Below, piece by piece: positions 1 to 6,023 of a stretch of DNA of 6,182 nt. A program made the position numbers and the translations under genes. Location of the stretch: contig WGFS01000207.1 of assembly GCA_015492115.1 (NCBI GenBank), positions 1-6,182 on the forward strand, written 5' to 3'. Numbering within the stretch: the first letter of the stretch is position 1; the number at the start of each line of letters is the position of its first letter. Below the pieces are notes generated by a model, which did not search any database, was not told where the DNA came from, and saw only the letters and a list, made by a program, of their open reading frames with translations. Origin of the DNA: Aquificaceae bacterium. GTDB taxonomy: Bacteria > Aquificota > Aquificia > Aquificales > Aquificaceae.

Positions 1-584
1 CCTTTATAAAGAGGTGTGAGATAAGGGAGGACTACGTAGTCTATCCAAAAAAGGAAGCGATAGCCACCCCTGTAACGGAAAAACCTGAGAGCAGGAAAGA
101 GAGCGGTCAGCTCCAAATAGTAGAACCCGCACCCAAAGAACAAAAGATTGAAGCGCCAAAGAAAGAGAAACCAAAGAAGGAGGAAAAGCCCCCTGTAAAT
201 ATTGAACTCAAGGACGACAAAGAAATAAAAGAGCTTCTCATATCTATAAAGAACGATCTTAGCATTATAAGAGAAGAGCTGAAGAAGAGTAAAAATAGCT
301 CAAAGGGGATCACAAGATCTGAAGAAACCCCAGCATACTTTGAGAAGTTCCTTTACAGCGTTGGTATATTCACGGGAGGGCTGTTCTTTTTCACCTGGAT
401 ACTACTCATACTCCTTTACAGGAAGATCGGGGCGAGCAACGTTGAAAACGCAAACCTCCTGAACGACATGTTCAAACTTATAAAGGTTCTCAACCTCCTC
501 AACAAAGGGCAGATCATAAAGATGGAGAATGGCAAGCTTCTTATATACGACAGAAAGAACGAAAGGTGGAGAGAGGTTGATTGA
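1..584 (+). CDS. Unrecognised single-span membrane protein, 3' part only (5' end outside window)
   Basis: An open frame with codons starting at base 3 runs without a stop for 193 codons to TGA at 582-584. No convincing start lies inside it, so the gene begins upstream of the window. Visible residues 1-64 are charged, with a Lys/Glu/Pro-rich stretch at about 41-64 (EAPKKEKPKKEEKPP) that looks like a disordered linker. Residues 66-97 are a Lys/Glu/Leu/Ile heptad-like helix, possibly a coiled coil. Residues 116-138 form one hydrophobic span (FLYSVGIFTGGLFFFTWILL), followed by YRKIG. A C-terminal tail of about 55 residues ends KLLIYDRKNERWREVD. The stop overlaps the thyX ATG by one base (TGATG), so the two genes are probably cotranscribed and translationally coupled. 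I do not recognise the family. The architecture (linker, coiled coil, one span, small tail) would fit an anchor or scaffold protein, but no function is assigned. Confidence 0.75.
   Translation, partial: FIKRCEIREDYVVYPKKEAIATPVTEKPESRKESGQLQIVEPAPKEQKIEAPKKEKPKKEEKPPVNIELKDDKEIKELLISIKNDLSIIREELKKSKNSSKGITRSEETPAYFEKFLYSVGIFTGGLFFFTWILLILLYRKIGASNVENANLLNDMFKLIKVLNLLNKGQIIKMENGKLLIYDRKNERWREVD
571..576 (+). promoter_or_regulatory. Ribosome binding site of thyX
   Basis: GAGAGG lies 7 nt before the ATG at 584, inside the last codons of the upstream gene. The spacing favours ATG 584 over the in-frame TTG at 581, which would leave only 4 nt. Confidence 0.6.
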
Positions 585-1537
585 TGGAAGTTTACGTTAT
601 GGGCTCAGACCAGCGTTCGGTCAGGTGTGCGAGGGTATCCTTTGGAAAGGATGAGCAGACAGATCCGGAAAGGGACAAGAAACTCCTCAGGTACCTCTTC
701 AAGCACAGGCACGCCTCTCCCTTTGAGCACAACATAATAGCCTTCAGAAGTGACAAGAAGGAGTGGCTTGGAATACTTGAGAAGCTGGAAAACCCAGCGG
801 TTCAGATCTACCACTCCGGAGGGTTCGTGTGGCTAAATCTGAGGAACGCCATAAACTCTATGGAGCACCTCCCGGAGGAGATATTTGAAGAGATAAAGAG
901 GTTCTTTCCTGCCACCTGGAGCATAGTGGAAAAAAGAGGGGATGTATCCGACGAGGAGCTCTCAAAACTGCCCTACACCAGAGACAGGGTCTTTTTGCAG
1001 GAGAAGATGGAAACCTCCTCGGGATGGGTAGGTCTGGTTGACAGGCTTGAGCTCGGGACTGATATGGACTACTACACCTTCATAGTGGAGTGTCCTCTCT
1101 TCGTCGCCCGCCAGTGGCACAGGCACCGGTTCGGCTCCTACAACGAGATCTCAAGGAGGTACACAGCTTACGACATAAAGTTTTATATACCAGAGGTTTT
1201 GAGAAAACAGGCTAAGTCCAACAAACAGGCTTCCATAGACGAGCCCGTGAAAGAGCCATTCCACACGGAGTTCCTGAAGGAGATAAAGAGGCTCATAGAG
1301 GAGAGTTACTCTCTCTATGAGAGGATGACTGAAAGGGAGGTGGCTAAGGAGCTCGCAAGGGGTATCCTCCCCCAGTTCATGAAAACCCGTTACTACTGGA
1401 CGGTTCCCAGGATTTCCCTTGACAACTTCATAACCCTCAGAACCCACGAGGGTGCCCAGAAGGAGATAAGGGAGTTCGCAGAGGCTATAAGGGATATGGT
1501 TGGGTACAAGGGGACGGACAGGAAGAACAGGCTTTGA
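584..1537 (+). CDS. thyX: Flavin-dependent thymidylate synthase ThyX, long form
   Basis: ThyX makes dTMP from dUMP in the cytosol using methylene-tetrahydrofolate and FAD/NADPH; the family works as a homotetramer. The signature RHRX7S is present as RHRFGSYNEIS (residues 180-190), followed by RRYT. By comparison with the Thermotoga maritima enzyme as I recall it, E188, S190 and R192 match its active-site Glu, Ser and Arg. R286 in FITLR matches the late catalytic Arg, and H43 in HRHASPFEH the FAD-contacting His. Family landmarks occur in order: VRCARVSFG (13-21), SPFEH (45-49), PLFVARQWHRHR (171-182), ILPQFMKTRYYWTV (261-274), then LR....AQ. At 317 residues it is about 90-100 longer than compact ThyX proteins. 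The excess is an insertion at about residues 56-163, where compact enzymes run straight from FEH....F to FVARQW. I start it at ATG 584; a TTG at 581 would add one residue. The 1-bp overlap with the upstream membrane-protein gene implies an operon. Identity is certain; the role of the insertion is unknown. Confidence 0.97.
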   Translation: MEVYVMGSDQRSVRCARVSFGKDEQTDPERDKKLLRYLFKHRHASPFEHNIIAFRSDKKEWLGILEKLENPAVQIYHSGGFVWLNLRNAINSMEHLPEEIFEEIKRFFPATWSIVEKRGDVSDEELSKLPYTRDRVFLQEKMETSSGWVGLVDRLELGTDMDYYTFIVECPLFVARQWHRHRFGSYNEISRRYTAYDIKFYIPEVLRKQAKSNKQASIDEPVKEPFHTEFLKEIKRLIEESYSLYERMTEREVAKELARGILPQFMKTRYYWTVPRISLDNFITLRTHEGAQKEIREFAEAIRDMVGYKGTDRKNRL

Positions 1538-1541
1538 GGGG

Positions 1542-1571
1542 GTTTCAATCCCTTATAGGCACCTTATAAAC
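1542..1571 (-). repeat. Solitary CRISPR-repeat-like 30-mer between convergent genes
   Basis: On the + strand this begins GTTTCAATCCCTTATAGG and ends CACCTTATAAAC, exactly 30 nt. Read on the - strand it ends GGGATTGAAAC. Length, the GTTT...AAAC ends, the CCTATAAGG core and the terminal ATTGAAAC (the usual 8-nt 5' handle of crRNAs) all match the repeat family used by type I-B/III systems of thermophiles. There is only one copy: 20 bp to tkt on one side and 4 bp to thyX on the other leave no room for an array, and I see no second copy or cas gene here. It could be an array relic, a single-repeat locus or a chance match. The tkt transcript, if it reads through, would carry it in the processing orientation. 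Confidence 0.55.
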
Positions 1572-1591
1572 ATCCCTCCACACATAAAACT

Positions 1592-3595
1592 TTAACCAAA
1601 CCACTTTTCCACAACCTTCTGGGCGACAGCCTCCGGTGTAAACCCGAAGTGCTCAAAGAGGACCTTGCCCGGTGCTGACTTTCCGAAGGTCTCCATGGAT
1701 ATAACCAGACCATCAATTCCAACGTATCTATACCAGCACATCCCCCTGCCGGCTTCCACCACAGCCCTACGCTGTACATCGGGAGGTAAGACCTCTCTCT
1801 TGTACTCATCGCTCTGTTTCTCAAAGAGCTCTACGCTCGGGAAGTTTACAACCCTCGTTTTTATACCCTTCTTCTCAAGGAGTTCCTTTGCCCCTAAGGC
1901 TACGTGAACCTCAGAACCTGTTCCTATTAGTATCACGTCCGGTGTTCCATCACAGTCTGAGAGGACGTAGGCTCCCTTCTCAAGGTTCTCCTCGGAAGGG
2001 TACTTATCCCTGTCTATTGTCGGGACGCTCTGTCTGGTTAAAACGATAGCTGTGGGTCCCTCCTTCCTCTGGAGAGCTACCCTCCAGGCGGTCTTCACCT
2101 CATTTGCGTCCGCAGGTCTTATTACGACAAGGTTCGGAACAAGTCTCAGGGAAGAAAGCTGTTCAACCGGCTGGTGGGTTGGACCGTCCTCCCCCAGACC
2201 TATTGAGTCGTGGGTAAAGACGTATATAACCTGAAGCCCGGCCATGGCTGAGAGCCTTATGGGAGGTCTCATGTAGTCTGAGAATATAAGGAACGTCCCT
2301 CCGTAGGGAAGTATCCCCCCATGGTAGGCCATCCCGTTCATTATCGCCCCCATGGCGTGCTCTCTCACCCCGTAGTGGACGTTCCTTCCGGTTGGTGAGT
2401 CAGCTTCAAAGTCGGAGTAGTTTTTAAGCAGTGTGTTGTTTGACTCAGAAAGATCCGCAGATCCTCCAAGCATCGTGGGTATGTAGTCCGCCATAACGTT
2501 CAGAACCTTTCCAGAAGCCTTCCTCGTCGCGACAGGCTCCTCAAAACGCGGAACCTTCTCGTACCAGTCTAAACTCCACTCTCTGTTAAAGGCTCTCTCC
2601 AGATCCCTTGCAAGTTCCGGGTATGACCTCCTGTACTCTTCAAAGAGTTCTCTCCACTCTCCTTCCCTCTCCTCTCCGAGCTTAACGTGCCTCCTCGTGT
2701 ACTCAAGGGCTTCCTTGGGAACGTAAAACTCATGGGTGGGCCAGTTAAAGCGCTTCTTCGTCTCTATCACGTTCTCAGTCCCCAGGGGAGCTCCGTGAAC
2801 CTTTGCTGTGTCCTGAAGGGGACTGCCGTAACCTATGTGTGTTCTGACTGAAATGAAGGAAGGCTTTTCAGTCTCCTTTGCCCTGTTTATGGTTTCCTCC
2901 AGAAGTTCCAGGTCGTAGCCGTCTTCCACGTGGTGGACATCCCACCCTAAAGCCTCAAACCTCTTGAGGACGTTCTCAGACCAGGCGAGCCTCGTATCCC
3001 CGTCTATGGATATGTGGTTGTTGTCCCAGATAACTATCAGCTTGTTGAGTTTCCAGTGCCCGGCAAGGGCAGCGGATTCGTAGGAAATACCCTCCATCAG
3101 GTCTCCGTCAGAGCACAGGACGTAGGTGTAGTGGTCTATCACAGGAAAGCCCTTCCTGTTGAAGTAAGAAGAGAGGAACTTCTCCGCGAGAGCCATCCCT
3201 ACAGCGTTCCCGAAACCCTGACCGAGGGGTCCTGTGGTAGCCTCAACTCCCGGTGTGAGCCAGCTCTCAGGATGTCCCGGTGTTCTGCTCCCAAGCTGTC
3301 TGAACCCCTTCAGATCCTCTATGGTGATCTCGTATCCGAACATAAACAACGTGGCGTAGAGCATAGCCGAGGCATGCCCAGCGGACAGAACAAACCTGTC
3401 CCTGTTTATCCACTTGGGGTTCCTGGGATTGAACTTCAGGAACCTGTCGTATATGAGGTAGATGATATGGGACGCTCCGAGAGGCATACCGGGGTGCCCG
3501 GACTTCGCCCTCTCAACCTGATCAACGCTGAGGAACCTTATCGTGTTTATAACGAGCTGGTCTATCTCCTCCTGGGAAATTACCTTTGAGTCCAT
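1592..3595 (-). CDS. tkt: Transketolase
   Basis: This thiamine-diphosphate and Mg-dependent cytosolic enzyme moves two-carbon ketol units between sugar phosphates in the non-oxidative pentose phosphate pathway. It is full length for the family (667 residues). The N-terminal PP domain carries SGHPGMPLG (32-40), AGHAS (72-76), GPLGQG (122-127), and the cofactor motif SDGDLMEGIS (162-171) ending in DNN (191-193); D163 and N193 should hold Mg. HGAPLG is at 267-272. The Pyr domain carries GGSADLSESN (377-386), REHAMGAIMNG with catalytic E412, and GLGEDGPTHQPVEQ, where D470 and H474 are substrate/cofactor residues. The C-terminal domain starts near 545. It starts 19 nt after the PpiD-like gene on the same strand, so it is probably cotranscribed with it. 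The only Shine-Dalgarno-like sequence (AAGGT) is about 15 nt before the ATG, which is weak, but no better start is visible. It converges on thyX, with the CRISPR-like repeat in the gap. Confidence 0.98.
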   Translation of the reverse strand: MDSKVISQEEIDQLVINTIRFLSVDQVERAKSGHPGMPLGASHIIYLIYDRFLKFNPRNPKWINRDRFVLSAGHASAMLYATLFMFGYEITIEDLKGFRQLGSRTPGHPESWLTPGVEATTGPLGQGFGNAVGMALAEKFLSSYFNRKGFPVIDHYTYVLCSDGDLMEGISYESAALAGHWKLNKLIVIWDNNHISIDGDTRLAWSENVLKRFEALGWDVHHVEDGYDLELLEETINRAKETEKPSFISVRTHIGYGSPLQDTAKVHGAPLGTENVIETKKRFNWPTHEFYVPKEALEYTRRHVKLGEEREGEWRELFEEYRRSYPELARDLERAFNREWSLDWYEKVPRFEEPVATRKASGKVLNVMADYIPTMLGGSADLSESNNTLLKNYSDFEADSPTGRNVHYGVREHAMGAIMNGMAYHGGILPYGGTFLIFSDYMRPPIRLSAMAGLQVIYVFTHDSIGLGEDGPTHQPVEQLSSLRLVPNLVVIRPADANEVKTAWRVALQRKEGPTAIVLTRQSVPTIDRDKYPSEENLEKGAYVLSDCDGTPDVILIGTGSEVHVALGAKELLEKKGIKTRVVNFPSVELFEKQSDEYKREVLPPDVQRRAVVEAGRGMCWYRYVGIDGLVISMETFGKSAPGKVLFEHFGFTPEAVAQKVVEKWFG

Positions 3596-3614
3596 AGTCT
3601 TTATATTCTAACCT

Positions 3615-4928
3615 TCACCTCAGGTACTCTTCATTGATTTTGACACTGACCCTGTCTAACAACCGCTCAACGAAGAGGTTTATGAGGCTGTCCATCTTTG
3701 CCTTCAGAAGGCTCTCCCTCAAGCGCTCCCTGTTCTTTACAGACTTCCTGTCAAAGGACCTCTTTTCTATGTAGAGAACTGCGTATCCCCCCGCGGTCCT
3801 GTAAGGTCCAAAGACCTTCTCCTTAGAAAAAACAAGCCTGAGAACCTCATCCCCCTTTATCTTGAATAGGGTAATAAACTCCTCCACCGTTGATCTATCA
3901 AACCTTATGAACTTCCTTTCAACCTTTTCCCCTCTGCTGAGCTTATCCTTAATTTCAGTGGCGAGCTTCTTCAGTAGCTCGGTTTTCTTCCTCTCCAGCA
4001 GGATCTTCTCAACTTCCTCTTTCGCCTCCTCAAAGCTCTTTACCCTCCCCGGGAGAGACTTCTCAAGATAAATCACGTAATACTTACCGCCTTTCTTTGT
4101 AAGGGTAACGGGATCCTCCATGTTCAGCTTATCAGCCTGCTTTGATATATACGATGGAAGCTCCTTATCACCGTAAACACTGCCACCGCCGGGAACCTTT
4201 CCCCTCTTTAACTCCCCGTACATCGTATGTGCCTTCTCCTTGTCCTCAGTTACCCAGACCCTGAACCTTTTAGAGGGAGGAACTGAGAAAGCTTCCCTGT
4301 TCTCTGAGTAAAACTTCTTAAGCTCTTCAACGCTCGGCTTGTAGTTGAGCTTCACCGACGAGGGAGACAAAAGGTAAGCCCTGCCACTGAACCTCGCGGA
4401 CAAAACTCTCTCCTGAAAATCTAGCTCTCTATCGGAGAGGTACACACCCTTCTCCATAAACTTGAAGAGCTTTCTTATTGTGAGGACTTTCTTCAACCGC
4501 GATTCGTACTCCTCTGGGGTAAGACCCGACCTCTCAAGAATCTCCCTGTACACGCTGATGCTGAACTTCCCATTCTTCTTAAAGTTTGGGTCATTCTCAA
4601 TGACCTCCGCCACCTCTCTGTCTGAGGCAACTATCCCAACGCTCCTCGCCTTCTGATAAAGGATCTCCCTGTTTACGAGGCTGTAGAGAACCTGCCTCTT
4701 GACTATGTTTTTGAGCTCCTTCTTTTCAAGGAGGTTCTGATACCTCATGAGCTCACGGCTGAACTCTCTCGGAGTTATACAGTACCCTTCAACAACAGCG
4801 ACACACCTTTTCAGACCGAACATCTGCTTCACGTCCGCAACGCTGAACATCCAGAACAGAAAAGAGAGTGATGCGACAGCTATGACAATGGCTGCGAGCT
4901 TCTTATGTTTGTGAATAAGACCAAACAT
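3615..4928 (-). CDS. Membrane-anchored PpiD/SurA-like periplasmic folding factor
   Basis: This is a 437-residue protein with a PpiD plan. It has a short basic cytosolic N-terminus (HKHKK), one transmembrane span at about 11-29 and the rest in the periplasm by the positive-inside rule. Residues 42-160 match the SurA/PpiD N-terminal chaperone domain: AVVEGYCITPREFSRELMRY near its start, a long helix ending in NREILYQKARSVGI, then F....GKFSISVYREILERSGLTPEEYESRL. Residues 196-217 carry the common YKPSVEELKKFYSENREAF linker. The stretch at about 221-300 sits where a parvulin prolyl isomerase domain belongs, but it is short and lacks the usual GGDLG-type core, so it is probably not an active isomerase. 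This resembles PpiD, whose parvulin domain is known to be inactive. C42 and C50 are the only cysteines and could form a disulfide. AAGGGA lies just before the ATG. It sits downstream of a tRNA gene and 19 nt upstream of tkt, likely one operon. SurA-family identity is firm; PpiD orthology is inferred. Confidence 0.85.
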   Translation of the reverse strand: MFGLIHKHKKLAAIVIAVASLSFLFWMFSVADVKQMFGLKRCVAVVEGYCITPREFSRELMRYQNLLEKKELKNIVKRQVLYSLVNREILYQKARSVGIVASDREVAEVIENDPNFKKNGKFSISVYREILERSGLTPEEYESRLKKVLTIRKLFKFMEKGVYLSDRELDFQERVLSARFSGRAYLLSPSSVKLNYKPSVEELKKFYSENREAFSVPPSKRFRVWVTEDKEKAHTMYGELKRGKVPGGGSVYGDKELPSYISKQADKLNMEDPVTLTKKGGKYYVIYLEKSLPGRVKSFEEAKEEVEKILLERKKTELLKKLATEIKDKLSRGEKVERKFIRFDRSTVEEFITLFKIKGDEVLRLVFSKEKVFGPYRTAGGYAVLYIEKRSFDRKSVKNRERLRESLLKAKMDSLINLFVERLLDRVSVKINEEYLR

Positions 4929-4952
4929 CTGTCCCTTATTTTAACTTTTACA

Positions 4953-5026
4953 TGGCGGCGGGAGGAGTCGAACCTCCGACCTGGGACTTATGAGATCCCC
5001 GCTCTAACCACCTGAGCTACGCCGCC
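4953..5026 (-). tRNA. tRNA-Met (CAT anticodon), probably elongator
   Basis: A complete cloverleaf is read on the - strand. The acceptor GGCGGCG pairs with CGCCGCC and the D stem GCTC with GAGC. The anticodon stem GGGAT pairs with GTCCC around the loop CTCATAA (anticodon CAT). The T stem GGAGG pairs with CCTCC around TTCGACT, and the discriminator is A. CCA is not encoded, so it must be added after transcription. The G1:C72 pair and the absence of three G:C pairs next to the anticodon loop rule against initiator tRNA. Elongator Met is favoured by the TAGCTCAG/TGGTTAGAGC D-arm, but an Ile tRNA with lysidine at C34 also has a CAT anticodon and cannot be excluded by eye. It lies 24 nt upstream of the PpiD-like gene on the same strand, so mRNA and tRNA may share a transcript. 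Confidence 0.95.
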
Positions 5027-5033
5027 TGAGGCA

Positions 5034-5047
5034 GTATAAAATTATAC
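5034..5047. promoter_or_regulatory. Near-palindromic divergent promoter core
   Basis: GTATAA, a central AA, and TTATAC form an inverted repeat in the 26-bp gap between the tRNA and the thioesterase gene. On the - strand it contains a perfect TATAAT -10 box (5041-5046), placing a start about 8 nt before the tRNA. On the + strand it contains TATAAA (5035-5040), placing a start a few nt before ATG 5053. A TTTACA on the - strand (5061-5066) is only 14 bp from the -10 box, too close for a standard -35. No good + strand -35 box is visible. Confidence 0.5.
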
Positions 5048-5052
5048 ACATA

Positions 5053-5445
5053 ATGCCCGGTGTAAACACCCACACCAGAATAGACAGGGAACTGAGCGGA
5101 TCTCCAGAGCTTTTAGAGGACGGCTACGCCGTGGTAAAACTCAGAACCACCGAGAGGATGGTTGCGGACGAAAGAGGTCTTGTCCACGGTGGATTCCTCT
5201 TCTCCTCGGCGGATTACTCGGCCATGCTTGCGGTAAACCACCCGAACGTTGTCCTTGCAGGAGCCAACGTCAGATTTCTAAAGCCTGTCAGAGTAGGGGA
5301 AGAGATCACCTTTGAAGCAAGGGTTGAAAAAAGGGAAGGGAAGAAAATAATTGTAAGTGTTGTGGGTTATAGGGAGAGAACAGAGGTGTTTGAGGGTGAG
5401 TTCCTCTGCGTGGTTCCGGAGAAGCATGTTCTTGATGGGTTATGA
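5053..5445 (+). CDS. Hotdog-fold (PaaI-like) acyl-CoA thioesterase
   Basis: This is a 130-residue single hotdog domain, the usual size for the family, which hydrolyses acyl-CoA thioesters in the cytosol as dimers or tetramers. The key motif is GLVHGGFLFSSADYSAM (42-58). HGG (45-47) opens the hotdog helix, and D54 is in the position of the catalytic acid of PaaI-type enzymes. It is followed by the strand pair ANVRFLKPVRVGEEITFEA (71-89), typical of the fold. The substrate cannot be told from sequence. The ATG at 5053 has no Shine-Dalgarno sequence: its upstream 26 bp is AT-rich promoter sequence and then tRNA. The mRNA may therefore be leaderless or nearly so. Its stop overlaps the next start (ATGA, 4 bp), indicating an operon with coupled translation. 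The gene is divergent from the tRNA unit. Confidence 0.88.
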   Translation: MPGVNTHTRIDRELSGSPELLEDGYAVVKLRTTERMVADERGLVHGGFLFSSADYSAMLAVNHPNVVLAGANVRFLKPVRVGEEITFEARVEKREGKKIIVSVVGYRERTEVFEGEFLCVVPEKHVLDGL

Positions 5446-5798
5446 GGTGGAAGGAGGAGATAAAGAAGCTTCTTGATATACCCGATGAGGCTGAGATAGT
5501 AACGAGACCCTACTATAGAGAAATTCCCAAGAGAAGTGGAAAGAGATACAAGGCTTTAACAATACAGTACGTGTACAACGGCAAGAAGAGATACAAACAT
5601 ATAAGTAAGGAAAAGGAGGTTCTTGTAAAGAAAGTGCTGAACAACGAGGATACAGTCCTTGAGTACGTATCAAGCAAGATTCAGGAACTGAAGAACTTTC
5701 TTGACAGCATACCCGATGAGAGAGTAAAAGACAACCTGATGCCACTCTACAGGGAGATAGACAGACTCCTTATGAAGATATCCGTGGGTATCCTCTGA
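5442..5798 (+). CDS. Small basic protein of unknown function
   Basis: This is a 118-residue soluble protein with no signal peptide or membrane span. Residues 1-15 and 56-118 are predicted helical and strongly charged. The middle (25-54) has the pattern YREIPKRSGKRY..L.IQYVYNGKKRYKHISKE, a Lys/Arg/Tyr-rich beta hairpin. It resembles the short SGKRYGPY/GKKR-type sequences found in some uncharacterised DNA- or transposon-associated proteins. That resemblance is weak and I assign no function. The basic character would suit nucleic-acid binding. It overlaps the thioesterase gene by 4 bp (ATGA) and lacks its own clear ribosome site, so it likely depends on coupled translation. It is the last gene before the repeat-rich, DnaA-box-rich region. 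Coding status is supported by the overlap and by codon use like its neighbours. Confidence 0.8.
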   Translation: MRWKEEIKKLLDIPDEAEIVTRPYYREIPKRSGKRYKALTIQYVYNGKKRYKHISKEKEVLVKKVLNNEDTVLEYVSSKIQELKNFLDSIPDERVKDNLMPLYREIDRLLMKISVGIL

Positions 5799-5810
5799 TC
5801 TTCCTTCCTT

Positions 5811-5850
5811 ATTCTTAAAAGTATTTTTATAAGAATAATAAATAAAAGCA
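5811..5850. other. AT-rich inverted repeat, possible DNA-unwinding element
   Basis: Only 5 of 40 bases are G or C. ATTCTTA (5811-5817) and TAAGAAT (5830-5836) are perfect inverted arms with a 12-nt AT-rich centre, followed by AATAAATAAAA. It starts 13 bp after the stop of the small basic protein. It could be that operon's terminator, but there is no GC stem and no T-run after the right arm. An unwinding element for the candidate origin fits better. A few TAA-type triplets on the + strand recall DnaA-trio sequences, but not convincingly. Confidence 0.45.
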
Positions 5851-5878
5851 CCATGCTCCAATCGGCTGTTTCCCCTAT

Positions 5879-5908
5879 TATCAGTACCTTACGCACCCTC
5901 TTTCCACA
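5879..5908 (+). repeat. Outlying degenerate copy of the origin repeat
   Basis: TATCAGTACCTTAC (5879-5892) matches TATCAATCACTTAG (6015-6028) at 10 of 14 positions and is followed by GCACC, then the DnaA-like nonamer CTTTCCACA (5900-5908). It joins features of both element types seen in the three regular modules but lies 52 bp from the next copy, outside the 36-bp rule. Confidence 0.5.
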
Positions 5909-5939
5909 CTGTGAGTTGTTTATACAGTGTTACCAAAGC

Positions 5940-5992
5940 CTTATGCGTGGAGAATATGTTAAGCAGTTTCAATAACTTACAAGTTTTCCACA
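5940..5992 (+). repeat. Composite origin module 1
   Basis: Type-A element CTTATGCGTG (5940-5949) is followed exactly 36 bp later by the type-B element, preceded by TTTCAATAA, reading CTTACAAG and running into the DnaA-type box TTTTCCACA (5984-5992). Confidence 0.7.
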
Positions 5993-6023
5993 TCCTTTAT
6001 AATATATGCAGTTATATCAATCA

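Noticed and set aside
1537..1558. GGG...CCC stem after thyX as a factor-independent terminator.
   Set aside because: Only 3-4 bp of stem and no following T-run; the same bases are better explained by the 30-mer repeat.
3107..3112. SDG in place of GDG in the transketolase cofactor motif.
   Set aside because: The Mg-binding Asp and downstream NN are intact, and as I recall SDGD occurs in many ordinary bacterial transketolases.
3014..3589. 191-codon open frame on the + strand inside tkt, and other long antisense frames within thyX, tkt and the PpiD-like gene.
   Set aside because: All lie opposite strongly conserved coding sequence, show no family motifs, and reflect codon composition.
4985..4994. 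GACTTATGAG in the tRNA anticodon arm is identical to part of origin repeat copy 6058-6067.
   Set aside because: The tRNA sequence is fully explained by its cloverleaf, and the match ends at 10 nt. Chance is the simplest reading.
5452..5457. Strong AGGAGG ribosome site just inside the small basic protein gene.
   Set aside because: No in-frame start codon follows at a useful distance. It simply encodes the W-K-E-E stretch.
5440..5861. Antisense open frames (5440-5745 and 5670-5861) over the small basic protein.
   Set aside because: They have Cys/Ser-rich compositions unlike the other proteins and no ribosome site, and the + strand frame is coupled to its upstream gene.
5966..5976. GTTTCAATAAC, resembling the start of the CRISPR-like 30-mer.
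   Set aside because: Similarity stops after GTTTCAAT, and the stretch is part of the origin module.
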